Of a stretch of DNA of 64,000 bases, positions 45,160 through 53,296 are shown in pieces. This DNA is from DATGZX01 sp035296965 (GTDB lineage: Bacteria; Planctomycetota; Planctomycetia; Gemmatales; Gemmataceae), in contig DATGZX010000114.1 in NCBI GenBank assembly GCA_035296965.1, forward strand, positions 119,276 through 183,275, given 5' to 3'. A program made the translations under genes and the position numbers. Below the pieces are notes generated by a model, which saw only the letters and a program-made list of their open reading frames with translations, was not told where the DNA came from and did no database searches. The stretch's first letter is position 1; each line of letters starts with the position of its first letter.

Positions 45160-45573
45160 ATGAAGAAGGCGGTACTGGTGGCGTGCGGGTTGATTCTGAT
45201 CGCAGGTTCGGCGGTGGCAGATAATGATGACGATGTCCCAGCAGTGAAGGAAATCATGCGCAAGCTTTATGGCGGGCGTAATGGATTGCGTGCTGCCCTC
45301 TTGAAAAACCTGAAGTCGGACAAACCCAGTTGGGACGAGATCCAACGACAGGCGGAGGAAATCGCCAAGCTGGGCGCAGCCATCGGCAAGAACGATCCCC
45401 CCCGCGGCGACCAGAAGTCGTGGGAGAAGTTCACTACGACGTTTGCCACCAATGCGAAGGCTGTGGACACGGCGGCCCAAAAACAAAACAAATTGGCCAT
45501 CCAGACAGCTTTCAACAGAATGGGCAATTGCACCGCTTGTCACTCAGCCCACAAGCCCAGGAAACGGTCTTGA
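45160..45573 (+). CDS. Exported class II-like cytochrome c
   Basis: This 137-residue protein has a signal peptide (MKKAVLVACGLILIAGSAVA). A helical body follows, with a single heme-binding motif near the C-terminus, NCTACHSAHK, which is how class II (cytochrome c-prime type) proteins place their heme. It probably carries electrons or binds a small ligand in the periplasm. It is divergent from queG with 137 bases between. The next gene starts 46 bases later on the same strand, but cotranscription with a cytoplasmic decarboxylase is not clearly meaningful. Confidence 0.85.
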   Translation: MKKAVLVACGLILIAGSAVADNDDDVPAVKEIMRKLYGGRNGLRAALLKNLKSDKPSWDEIQRQAEEIAKLGAAIGKNDPPRGDQKSWEKFTTTFATNAKAVDTAAQKQNKLAIQTAFNRMGNCTACHSAHKPRKRS

Positions 45574-45619
45574 GCATCCTTCCGCGCGAGGATGCGGGCA
45601 GCAGAGGGAGAGGACATCC

Positions 45620-46102
45620 ATGATCGACGGATCTTCCCTGGTCGACGCCTTGCAAAGCTGCGGCGTCACGCACGTGGTTTGGATTCCTGACAGCGAAATC
45701 GGCACCTGGGAGCCGGCCCTCAGCACGGCTCCCAGGCTCCAGCTCATTCGCGTGTGCCGGGAAGGTGAAGCGATTGGCGTCGCAGCCGGGCTGATCCTGG
45801 GCGGCAAGTCTCCCGTGGTTATGGTGCAGTGCACGGGCCTGTTCGAGGCTGGCGATGCCTTGCGCAATGTCGTCCACGATTTGAAGCTGCCGCTCTTCCT
45901 TCTGATCGGCCTGCGAGGCTATTACGCCTTTCAGCAAGGCAACACGCGCGATACCTGTCCCGTTTTCACCGAACCCATCCTGCGCACCTGGCGGATCCCG
46001 TACAAGCTGCTGCTGCGAGAGAATACGGCCGCGGATATCGCCGAAGTTTACCAGCAGGCTCACGCCGAGGGCAGGGCGGGCGCTGTCGTGCTCGTGGAGT
46101 GA
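45620..46102 (+). CDS. ThDP decarboxylase, N-terminal (PYR) subunit, ComD-like
   Basis: This 160-residue protein is the pyrimidine-binding half of a thiamine diphosphate enzyme. The cofactor-activating glutamate is in CREGEAIGVAAG (near E50). The family segments VVMVQCTGLFEAGDALRNV and IGLRGYY follow. Split enzymes of this kind include sulfopyruvate decarboxylase (ComDE) and some phosphonopyruvate decarboxylases. The start at 45620 has GGGAGAGG upstream; a longer in-frame stretch runs back into the cytochrome gene. The partner subunit follows after 4 bases. The substrate is unknown, since no phosphonate or coenzyme M gene is adjacent. Confidence 0.82.
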   Translation: MIDGSSLVDALQSCGVTHVVWIPDSEIGTWEPALSTAPRLQLIRVCREGEAIGVAAGLILGGKSPVVMVQCTGLFEAGDALRNVVHDLKLPLFLLIGLRGYYAFQQGNTRDTCPVFTEPILRTWRIPYKLLLRENTAADIAEVYQQAHAEGRAGAVVLVE

Positions 46103-46106
46103 TCCT

Positions 46107-46673
46107 ATGGCCATGACCCATCATGAAGCCCTGGAAATCCTGGCCCGCCATCGCGGCAAGTGCGTTGTCATTTCCACGATGGCATCCATCGCCATCTGGA
46201 CCCAGTTGTCCGACCAGCCGCTCGACTTTGCCTACATCCCATCGGCAATGGGGCAGGGGCCTGACCTGGGGCTTGGTCTGGCACTCGCGCAGCCGGAGCA
46301 TGGCGTCATCGTCCTCAACGGCGACGGGTCGATGCTCATGAACCTCGGCAGCCTGGTCACGCTGGCCAATCAACCGGCGAATATCTACCTGGTGGTCATG
46401 GATAACGGCATCTACGAGGTGACGGGCGGTCAGCCGACTGCGGCGGCCGGTCATACCGACTTCGCCGCCTTGGCACGCGCGGCCGGCATCCGTCGTGTGT
46501 ACGCCTTCGATTCGGCCAAGGATTGGCAGGCGGGGGCGGCAGAAGCTCTGTCGGGGACGGGACCGGTCGTGATTTGTCTCAAGGCTCAAGGCCGACTCGG
46601 GCAGACGGCTCCAAAGCCGCCGCGCCCCATGGAAGAGCAGATCCGGCGCTTGCGGCAGGCACTTGGAACGTAG
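46107..46673 (+). CDS. ThDP decarboxylase, C-terminal (PP) subunit, ComE-like
   Basis: This 188-residue partner of the preceding subunit has the diphosphate/Mg-binding motif of ThDP enzymes: NGDGSMLMNLGSL at 71-83 and VVMDNGIYEVTGG about 26 residues later. It has the AMGQGPDLGLGLALA segment seen in ComE and the C-terminal half of phosphonopyruvate decarboxylase. The two chains together make one active site. The 4-base spacing shows cotranscription. Likely reaction: decarboxylation of a 2-oxo acid carrying a sulfonate or phosphonate. A carboligation role is a possible alternative. Confidence 0.82.
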   Translation: MAMTHHEALEILARHRGKCVVISTMASIAIWTQLSDQPLDFAYIPSAMGQGPDLGLGLALAQPEHGVIVLNGDGSMLMNLGSLVTLANQPANIYLVVMDNGIYEVTGGQPTAAAGHTDFAALARAAGIRRVYAFDSAKDWQAGAAEALSGTGPVVICLKAQGRLGQTAPKPPRPMEEQIRRLRQALGT

Positions 46674-46973
46674 TGTGCCTCTCCAAGGCAAATTCTCGGC
46701 AGCCGACCACGCGGCCAGAAATCGGTTCCCAGCAATAAGTCGGAAATCAGCAATGTCATGTTATGTCATGTAAAAGGGGGGGTAGGCAGACAACGTGTCT
46801 GACACGTTTATGAATCTGCAAGCGATTATTCTGCAATAGGTTGCGGCGCAAATTGAAACTTGAAGGAGTGACGATTCTACCTGACATATGTCATGTGTAC
46901 TGACGTACATATCGCTAAGGGTTCTGGGCTCATATCGTTGCCCCAAAATCAACACAGGAACACTGGCAGCCCT
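46674..46973. promoter_or_regulatory. Intergenic region with palindromes and ATGTCATG repeats
   Basis: This 300-base gap between two convergent genes is more AT-rich than its surroundings. It has a perfect 17-base palindrome AACGTGTCTGACACGTT (46792-46808) and a 12-base palindrome TGACATATGTCA (46882-46893). ATGTCATG occurs three times (46753, 46763, 46888), and a G-run lies at 46774-46782. As the genes converge, promoter sites are not expected, so the palindromes may be terminators, dispersed repeats or a small RNA locus. No T-run clearly follows any of them. Confidence 0.5.
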
Positions 46974-48437
46974 CTATCCCTTGATAACCCCAATAGGCCG
47001 CATGCGCGCCACCTTGTGGGACAACCCCGCGCGGTGGACCACGTCTACCACTTCATCGACATTCTTGTAGGCGCGGGGCTGCTCTTCCGCCAGGCCGCGC
47101 AAACTCTGGGCGCGGGCAATGACGCCGCGTGCTTCCAATTCCTTGTCGATGCGCCGGCCGGCCGCATCCTTAACTGCGGCAGTGCGGCTCATGGCCCGGC
47201 CAGCGCCATGGCAGGTCGTGCCAAACGTCTTCTGCATGCTCCCCGGCTGGCCGACCAATACCCAGCTCGCCCGGCCCATGTCGCCGGGGATGATGACCGG
47301 TTGGCCGATCTTGCGGTACTGAGCCGGTATTTCCGGATGGCCCGGTGGAAAGGCGCGCGTGGCTCCCTTGCGATGGACCCAGACGCGCTTGCGCTGGCCG
47401 TCGATCTCATGCTCCTCGAACTTGGCGATGTTGTGGCAAACGTCGTAAACGAGGCTCATCTGCAGCTCTTCCCACGACCGGCCAAACACCTTCGCGAAGA
47501 CTTCACGGGCCTGGTGCATGAGCAATTGCCGATTGCACCAGGCGAAGTTGGCAGCGGCGCGCATGGCGGCGATGTAATGCTGGCCTTCGGGCGAATCGAC
47601 CGGAGCACAAGCAAGCTGGCGGTCCGGCAAGTCGATGCCGTACTTCTCCGGCGCCTTGCGCAGCATGGCCAGGGCGTCATCGCATACCTGGTAGCCCAGG
47701 CCGCGCGAGCCACTGTGGATCATGACGCAGACCATGTCCTTCTCCAGCCCCATCACCGAGGCCGCGCCTTCATCGAAGATGTGATCGACGACTTGCACTT
47801 CGAGAAAATGGTTTCCCGAGCCGAGCGTGCCGCACTGGTTCGCCCCGCGCGTCAGGGCGCGGTCGCTCACCGCACCGGGGTCAGCGCCGGCGAGGACGCC
47901 GTGGGCTTCGGTGTGCTCCACGTCGCTGGGGCTGGCGAGATCGCGCTCGACGAGCGCTTGCGAGCCATCGGTTAGCAGCTGGCGCAGTTCCTTGTCGCGG
48001 AAATGGTAACGGCCCGACTTACCGGCGCCGGTCGGCACCTGGCGGAACAACTCCTCCACGAGCGTGCGCAGATGCGGCTTGACGTCGCGGTAGAAGAGGT
48101 TGGAGCGTGCCAGGCGGACGCCGCAGTTGATGTCGTAACCGACGCCGCCCGGCGAGATGACGCCGCCTTCCTTCGGGTCGGTAGCGCAGACGCCGCCGAT
48201 GCAGAAACCGTAACCCCAGTGGATGTCCGGCATGGCCAGGCTGGCGTGCTGGATACCGGGCAAGAAGGCTACGTTGGCAACCTGCTCGGGCGCCTGATCC
48301 TTCTTGAGCTGTTCGAGCAGGCGCTCGTCGGTAAAGATCAGGCCGTCCACGCGCATTCCCTGCTTATAGCTCTTGGGAATGCGCCAGCAGCATTCGTCGA
48401 CCTTTTCCAGGGGTCCGTGGTAGCCTTCCTTACCCAT
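46974..48437 (-). CDS. rtcB: tRNA-splicing/RNA repair ligase RtcB
   Basis: This 487-residue GTP-dependent RNA ligase joins 2',3'-cyclic phosphate (or 3'-phosphate) ends to 5'-OH ends. Metal-binding and active-site motifs are present: MPDIHWGYGFCIGG, the GYDINCGVRL cysteine/metal site, GTLGSGNHFLEV, MIHSGSRGLG and VYDVCHNIA. The guanylylated histidine is His410 in CHGAGRAMSR. Length is normal for the family. It is the second gene after archease (27 bases between), the known activator of RtcB. In bacteria this pair serves RNA repair after damage or ribotoxin cleavage. Confidence 0.95.
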   Translation of the reverse strand: MGKEGYHGPLEKVDECCWRIPKSYKQGMRVDGLIFTDERLLEQLKKDQAPEQVANVAFLPGIQHASLAMPDIHWGYGFCIGGVCATDPKEGGVISPGGVGYDINCGVRLARSNLFYRDVKPHLRTLVEELFRQVPTGAGKSGRYHFRDKELRQLLTDGSQALVERDLASPSDVEHTEAHGVLAGADPGAVSDRALTRGANQCGTLGSGNHFLEVQVVDHIFDEGAASVMGLEKDMVCVMIHSGSRGLGYQVCDDALAMLRKAPEKYGIDLPDRQLACAPVDSPEGQHYIAAMRAAANFAWCNRQLLMHQAREVFAKVFGRSWEELQMSLVYDVCHNIAKFEEHEIDGQRKRVWVHRKGATRAFPPGHPEIPAQYRKIGQPVIIPGDMGRASWVLVGQPGSMQKTFGTTCHGAGRAMSRTAAVKDAAGRRIDKELEARGVIARAQSLRGLAEEQPRAYKNVDEVVDVVHRAGLSHKVARMRPIGVIKG

Positions 48438-48464
48438 GATGCCTTTCCTTCAAGTAAGCGTCGT

Positions 48465-48875
48465 TCAAATGTCCACAATCACTTCTGCCAGCCAACCGTC
48501 GTCCCTCTGCTCCACACGTAAAGCATGGTAGGTGATGGCTTTCACCTCGTGCTGGAGGCGATGCCGGTCTGGATCATATGGTTCTCCCCAGACGGTCGCC
48601 GTCAAGCCGGCGTCACTCACATGCGCTTCGAAGCGGCCGGAGACGAAATGCTCGCCATCGAAGTGATAGAGAAGCTCCCGCAACCAGTCGAAGAGAAGAT
48701 TCTCCCACGAATCCGCCGGCAGGCGAACTTCAAATTGCTGGCTTGTCTTGATCGCTCCCGGGTCCTCGAGGATGACCGAGAAGAGTGCCTGGCCGGCTTC
48801 GACAAAAAGGCGATCGAGATCCGGCGCTCGAATCCGCAGTCCCAGGTCTGCCGTGTGTTCGAAGGTCTCATACAT
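48465..48875 (-). CDS. Archease, RtcB activator
   Basis: This 136-residue protein has the archease pattern MYETFEHTADLGLRIRA at the N-terminus, WENLLFDWLRELLYHFDGE in the middle and AITYHALRVEQRDDGW near the end. The family's metal-binding acidic residues fall in these stretches. Archease lets RtcB turn over several times by promoting guanylylation. The start is set at 48875, where homology begins; a frame to 48950 adds 25 unrelated residues. It is first in the operon with rtcB and divergent from the STAS gene (225 bases between). Confidence 0.9.
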   Translation of the reverse strand: MYETFEHTADLGLRIRAPDLDRLFVEAGQALFSVILEDPGAIKTSQQFEVRLPADSWENLLFDWLRELLYHFDGEHFVSGRFEAHVSDAGLTATVWGEPYDPDRHRLQHEVKAITYHALRVEQRDDGWLAEVIVDI

Positions 48876-49100
48876 GAAGTCGATGCTACCGCGCGCCCAG
48901 GGGGTAACGGTAGATGAGAGACGAACCAGGCCCTCGACGGGTTCGCGCACCGTCCAGGCGGTGTGAATGATGGGAAATCACTTGACTTCCCTAAGGCCGA
49001 CTCTAACATGCATGATTGTCCTCAAGCTCACCCGGAATTGCCGGCCCGGCCGGACCAGCGGCACCAATCCGGGTGCTAAGGGATAGGAGAGGACTACCTT

Positions 49101-49463
49101 ATGTCGTCGCAACCCCGTCGCCGACGTCTTGAAGTGGAAGACATCGGCGATGTGACCGTGGTGAGCTTCATCGATCGCAAGATCCTGGACGAACAGAATA
49201 TCCAGATCATTGGCGACCAGCTTTTCAGTCTCGTTGACGAGAACGGGCGAAAAAGGCTGCTGCTCAACTTCAGTAACGTCGAGTACATGTCCAGCGCTGC
49301 CCTGGGTAAGTTGATCACACTCAACAAGAAGGTGCAGTCCGCAGGCGGGAAGCTTGTGCTCTGCAACATCGACCCGCAGATTCGCGAGGTCTTTGAGATC
49401 ACGAAGCTGGACAAGCTCTTCGTCATCCGCGGCGATGAGCAGGAAGCATTGCAAGTGTTTTGA
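49101..49463 (+). CDS. STAS-domain anti-sigma factor antagonist
   Basis: This 120-residue SpoIIAA/RsbV-like protein has a single STAS domain. It contains the phosphorylatable serine region NVEYMSSAALGKLI, where the second or third Ser is the usual kinase target. It opens with a basic tail (SSQPRRRRLE). Such proteins release sigma factors by binding anti-sigma kinases. A kinase of the right family is encoded 294 bases downstream. GGATAGGAGAGGA precedes the start region. Confidence 0.88.
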   Translation: MSSQPRRRRLEVEDIGDVTVVSFIDRKILDEQNIQIIGDQLFSLVDENGRKRLLLNFSNVEYMSSAALGKLITLNKKVQSAGGKLVLCNIDPQIREVFEITKLDKLFVIRGDEQEALQVF

Positions 49464-49757
49464 GTTTTCCCTGTTTGCCTCGCCTACCCTTTCGCCCAGA
49501 TCTGGCGTGAAGAGGCCAATAGGGCAGAAGGACGCTTCAGGTCATCGCTCGCCGGCTCCGGTCCCCCGTCACCGGTCCCAACTCGACGACGTCCCGGCAG
49601 TTTCACCAGGGCCCCAGGGCAATACCGAGGCGTTCCTTCAGCGAACTATCATGAAAAAGCCGTTGATCTGTCGGCTTGTTGCGACCACAATGCTTTGGCC
49701 ATGCTGTCGGACAATGTAACTCCGGTGCCCTCTGCCTTCCCAGGTGAGATGGACTCG

Positions 49758-50186
49758 ATGAGTAATGCAGTTCCTCAGTACTCCGCCGAGATTGCAATTC
49801 ACAGCGATCCTGCTGAAGCCCGGCGAGTACAGGAACAAATCGAATGTCAGCTGAAGAATACTCTCTTCACCGACAAGGAGATCTTCAGCATCAAACTGGC
49901 CCTTGAGGAGGCGCTGATCAACGCCATCAAGCACGGCAACCGTTTCGACCTGTCGAAAAAAATTCATATCGCCTATTCCGTCTGTCCGGAGCGCTTCGAC
50001 ATCCTCATTACCGACGAAGGCACCGGATTCGACCCCTGCGACGTCCCCGACCCGACCGCTGTCGAAAACCTGGAACGGCCCTGCGGCCGCGGGCTGATGT
50101 TGATGCGGTACTATATGAACGAAGTTGCCTTTGGCCCCACGGGTAACTCCGTCTCGATGACGAAACTCCGCAACGGCAGCAAATAG
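49758..50186 (+). CDS. RsbW-like anti-sigma factor / serine kinase
   Basis: This 142-residue protein has the GHKL ATPase fold: the N-box is LALEEALINAIKHGN, the G1 box ITDEGTGFDP and the G2 box GRGLMLMRYY. It fits the RsbW/SpoIIAB group, which binds sigma factors or phosphorylates STAS antagonists. The start at 49758 has AGGTGAG upstream at 9 bases; ATGs at 49749 and 49695 are also in frame. Together with the STAS protein it makes a partner-switch module. No sigma factor or PP2C phosphatase gene is adjacent, so the output target lies elsewhere. Confidence 0.85.
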   Translation: MSNAVPQYSAEIAIHSDPAEARRVQEQIECQLKNTLFTDKEIFSIKLALEEALINAIKHGNRFDLSKKIHIAYSVCPERFDILITDEGTGFDPCDVPDPTAVENLERPCGRGLMLMRYYMNEVAFGPTGNSVSMTKLRNGSK

Positions 50187-50279
50187 CAACCACGGTTTAC
50201 GTTGCCCGGCCCAGGCGCAGGACAGCGCGCCGGCAAGCAGCCAGCGGCAGCGAAACGCAAGCCCCATGAACGCGAGACC

Positions 50280-52796
50280 ATGTCGTTGACCCCCATGATG
50301 CAACAGTACCGGGAGGCCAAGGAACGCTATCCCGGCATGCTCCTGTTGTTTCGCATGGGCGATTTCTACGAACTCTTCAACGAGGATGCCGAGCTTGCCT
50401 CGCGGGCGCTGGGCTTGACGCTCACCAGCCGCGACAAGACCGTGCCAATGGCCGGGTTCCCGCACCACGCGCTCGACGGCCATCTGCGCAGGCTATTGCA
50501 GGCCGGCCATCGCGTCGCCATCTGCGACCAGGTGGAAGATCCAGCGCTGGCCAAGGGCCTCGTCCGCCGCGAGGTCACCCGCGTCGTCACGCCCGGGACC
50601 CTGACCGAGGACAATCTCCTCGACCCCCGGCAGGCGAATTACCTCGCTTCGGTTCACCCGCGCGGCCCACAGGTGGGCGTGGCCTGGGTGGAGCTGTCCA
50701 CCGGACAGTTTCAGGCGGCAGACATCTCGTCGAATAGCTTGAAGGACGAACTCGGCCGGCTGGGACCCGCCGAATGCTTGTGCGCCGAAGGCGACCCGAG
50801 CCGCGTGAGCGAGCGCCTGCGCGAAGCGGCTCCCGCCATGGCGGTCACCGAGCGGCCCAGCTGGACGTTCGATCCCGCCTCGGCGCGGGCGGCGCTTCTG
50901 CACCATTTCGGCATCGCCACCTTGACCGGCTTCGGCTTCGAGGACGATCAGCCCTGCGTGGTCGCAGCGGGCGCTTTGCTCCTCTATCTGCAAGAAACCC
51001 TCAAGGCGAGTCTGGCCCATCTCAACCGCTTGCGGCCTTATCGGCAGCAGCAATTCCTCTTCCTCGATGAGGTCACGCGCCGCAGCCTGGAGCTGACGCG
51101 CACGCTGCGCGACGGCAGCCGCGAAGGCTCCCTCTGGTCGGTCCTCGATCGCACCGTGACGGCCATGGGCGCCAGGTTGCTGCAAGAATGGATCCTGGCG
51201 CCCTTGGCCGGGCGGCTGCCGATCGAGGCCCGCTTCGAGGCAGTCGGCGAACTCAAAGAAGCAGCGAGCCTCCGGCAGGAACTGCGTGCCAACCTGGGCG
51301 AGGCCTTCGACCTGCCGCGCTTGACAGCGCGCATCAGCACCGGCCGCGCTTCCCCGCGCGACCTTGCGGCGGTGAACCGGACCCTTGCCCTCTTGCCCAA
51401 GGTCAAGGCGAAGGTGACCGCGCGGCGCGCCCCACTCCTGCAAGAATTGGAAGCCCGAATGGAACTCTGTCCCGATCTACGTGAAGCCCTCGATGCGGCG
51501 CTGGTCGAGGAGCCGCCCATCAGTCCCCGCGAGGGCGGCGTCATTCGCCGCGGCTACGATCCCGATCTGGACGAACTCCATGCGATCGCGAAGGGCGGCA
51601 AGGAATGGATCGCGCGCTTTCAGGCGGATGAGATCACGCGCACGGCCATCCCCAGTCTCAAGGTCGGCTTCAACAAGGTCTTCGGTTACTACATCGAGAT
51701 CACGCACGCCCATGCCAGCAAAATTCCAGCCGACTACCTGCGCAAACAAACGCTCAAGAACGCCGAGCGCTACATCACCCCGGAGCTTAAGGCATATGAG
51801 GAAAAAGTGCTGACCGCCGAGGAAAAGATCCACGAACGCGAATATGAGCTGTTTCAGGTCCTTCGTGATCAGGTGGCGGCCCAGACCACGAGGTTGCTGC
51901 AAACCGCCGAGGTTCTGGCCACGCTCGATGTGCTGGCGGCTCTCGCGGACCTGGCGGACGCACGGCAATACTGCCGGCCCGAGCTGCGCGACGAATCGGT
52001 TCTGGAAATCACCGACGGCCGGCACCCCGTCCTGGACCAATCGTTGTCCGCGGGGACGTTTGTTCCCAACGACGCCCATATGGGCTCCGACGCGGGCATG
52101 GTGCTGCTCATCACCGGCCCAAACATGGCCGGCAAGAGCGTCTACATTCGCCAGGTCGCCTTGCTGACCTTGATGGCCCAGATCGGCAGCTTCGTGCCTG
52201 CCCGCCGGGCCCTGATCGGGCTTGCCGACCGAATCTTCACGCGCGTCGGCGCCAGCGATGAGCTGAACCGTGCCCAAAGCACGTTCATGGTCGAAATGAC
52301 GGAGGCGGCCAACATCTTGAACAATGCCAGCGCCCGCAGCCTGGTCATCCTCGACGAGATCGGCCGCGGCACGAGCACCTACGACGGCATCTCCCTCGCC
52401 TGGGCGATTACCGAATACCTCCACGACCAGATCGGCTGCCGGGCTTTGTTCGCGACGCACTATCACGAGCTGGCACAGCTCGCGGACAAGTTGCCGGCAT
52501 TACGCAATTACAATGTCCTGGTTCAAGAATGGGAGGACGGCATCGTCTTCCTTCATAAGATTGCAGCCGGCAGCGCTGACAAGAGCTATGGCATCCACGT
52601 CGCGCGCCTGGCCGGCGTGCCCGAAGAAGTGCTGGATCGAGCCAAGGTGGTGCTAACCGAACTGGAGACGCGTCACCTGCATGGCAGCGACCGCGCCGGC
52701 CCGGCTCGAAAGCGACGCCGGGAATTAGCGCCACAGCCAGGGTTGTTCACTGATCTGGAGTTCGTCGAGGACCGGGCGGACGAGAAGGAATACTAA
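50280..52796 (+). CDS. mutS: DNA mismatch repair protein MutS
   Basis: This 838-residue protein recognises mismatches. The N-terminal domain has the intercalating F-x-E in GDFYELFNED. The connector, lever and clamp regions follow. The ATPase has Walker A GPNMAGKSVYIRQV, the GASDELNRAQSTFMVEM segment, Walker B DEIGRGTSTYDG and the FATHYHEL switch. The start is placed at 50280 (MSLTPMMQQYREAK), where homology begins; the frame extends to 50202 with 26 Ala/Pro/Lys-rich residues. The C-terminal tail is basic, then acidic. It is followed one base after the stop by a cupin gene. No mutL is in the window. Confidence 0.95.
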   Translation: MSLTPMMQQYREAKERYPGMLLLFRMGDFYELFNEDAELASRALGLTLTSRDKTVPMAGFPHHALDGHLRRLLQAGHRVAICDQVEDPALAKGLVRREVTRVVTPGTLTEDNLLDPRQANYLASVHPRGPQVGVAWVELSTGQFQAADISSNSLKDELGRLGPAECLCAEGDPSRVSERLREAAPAMAVTERPSWTFDPASARAALLHHFGIATLTGFGFEDDQPCVVAAGALLLYLQETLKASLAHLNRLRPYRQQQFLFLDEVTRRSLELTRTLRDGSREGSLWSVLDRTVTAMGARLLQEWILAPLAGRLPIEARFEAVGELKEAASLRQELRANLGEAFDLPRLTARISTGRASPRDLAAVNRTLALLPKVKAKVTARRAPLLQELEARMELCPDLREALDAALVEEPPISPREGGVIRRGYDPDLDELHAIAKGGKEWIARFQADEITRTAIPSLKVGFNKVFGYYIEITHAHASKIPADYLRKQTLKNAERYITPELKAYEEKVLTAEEKIHEREYELFQVLRDQVAAQTTRLLQTAEVLATLDVLAALADLADARQYCRPELRDESVLEITDGRHPVLDQSLSAGTFVPNDAHMGSDAGMVLLITGPNMAGKSVYIRQVALLTLMAQIGSFVPARRALIGLADRIFTRVGASDELNRAQSTFMVEMTEAANILNNASARSLVILDEIGRGTSTYDGISLAWAITEYLHDQIGCRALFATHYHELAQLADKLPALRNYNVLVQEWEDGIVFLHKIAAGSADKSYGIHVARLAGVPEEVLDRAKVVLTELETRHLHGSDRAGPARKRRRELAPQPGLFTDLEFVEDRADEKEY

Positions 52797-52797
52797 C

Positions 52798-53274
52798 TTG
52801 GAATTCTATTCGGGTTCAATCGATGGCGTCGTCTGGAAGCCGTTGCGGAAGCATTACGACGAGCGCGGCTGGTTATGCGAGCTGTTTCGCCACGACGAAT
52901 TCCCCGCCGACGTGCATCCGGCGATGGCGTACGTCTCCGCGACGCAGCCGGGCAGCGCGCGCGGACCGCACGAGCATATCTCCCAGACAGATTTTTTCTG
53001 CTTCCTGGGCCCAGGCAACTTCAAGGTCTACCTCTGGGATAGCCGCCCGCAATCGCGAACCTTTGGCGCTCGGCAGACCGAGGCCGTCGGCGCAGATAAG
53101 CCGATGATCCTGATCGTCCCGCCAGGCGTGGTCCACGCCTACCGGAACATCAGCAAGGAGCCTGGAGTCGTGTTCAACTGCCCCAACCGGCTCTACGCCG
53201 GCCCCGGCCGCAAGGAGCCGGTAGATGAGATCCGCCACGAACGCGATGCAGAGACGAAGTTTATGCTCGATTGA
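52798..53274 (+). CDS. RmlC-like cupin protein (TTG start)
   Basis: This 158-residue protein resembles dTDP-4-dehydrorhamnose 3,5-epimerase and related sugar epimerase cupins: KHYDERGWLCELFRHDEF at the start, RGPHEHISQTDFF with the metal/active-site histidines and ILIVPPGVVHAYRN. It is shorter than RmlC and may be a related isomerase. The start codon is TTG, one base after the mutS stop; AAGGA lies 8 bases before it, inside mutS. No other rhamnose gene is nearby. Confidence 0.78.
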   Translation: MEFYSGSIDGVVWKPLRKHYDERGWLCELFRHDEFPADVHPAMAYVSATQPGSARGPHEHISQTDFFCFLGPGNFKVYLWDSRPQSRTFGARQTEAVGADKPMILIVPPGVVHAYRNISKEPGVVFNCPNRLYAGPGRKEPVDEIRHERDAETKFMLD

Positions 53275-53296
53275 CGTGCCCGCCGCCCCCTGCAAG

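Noticed and set aside
46893..47975. 360-residue open frame on the plus strand
   Set aside because: It is antisense to rtcB, whose motifs are intact.
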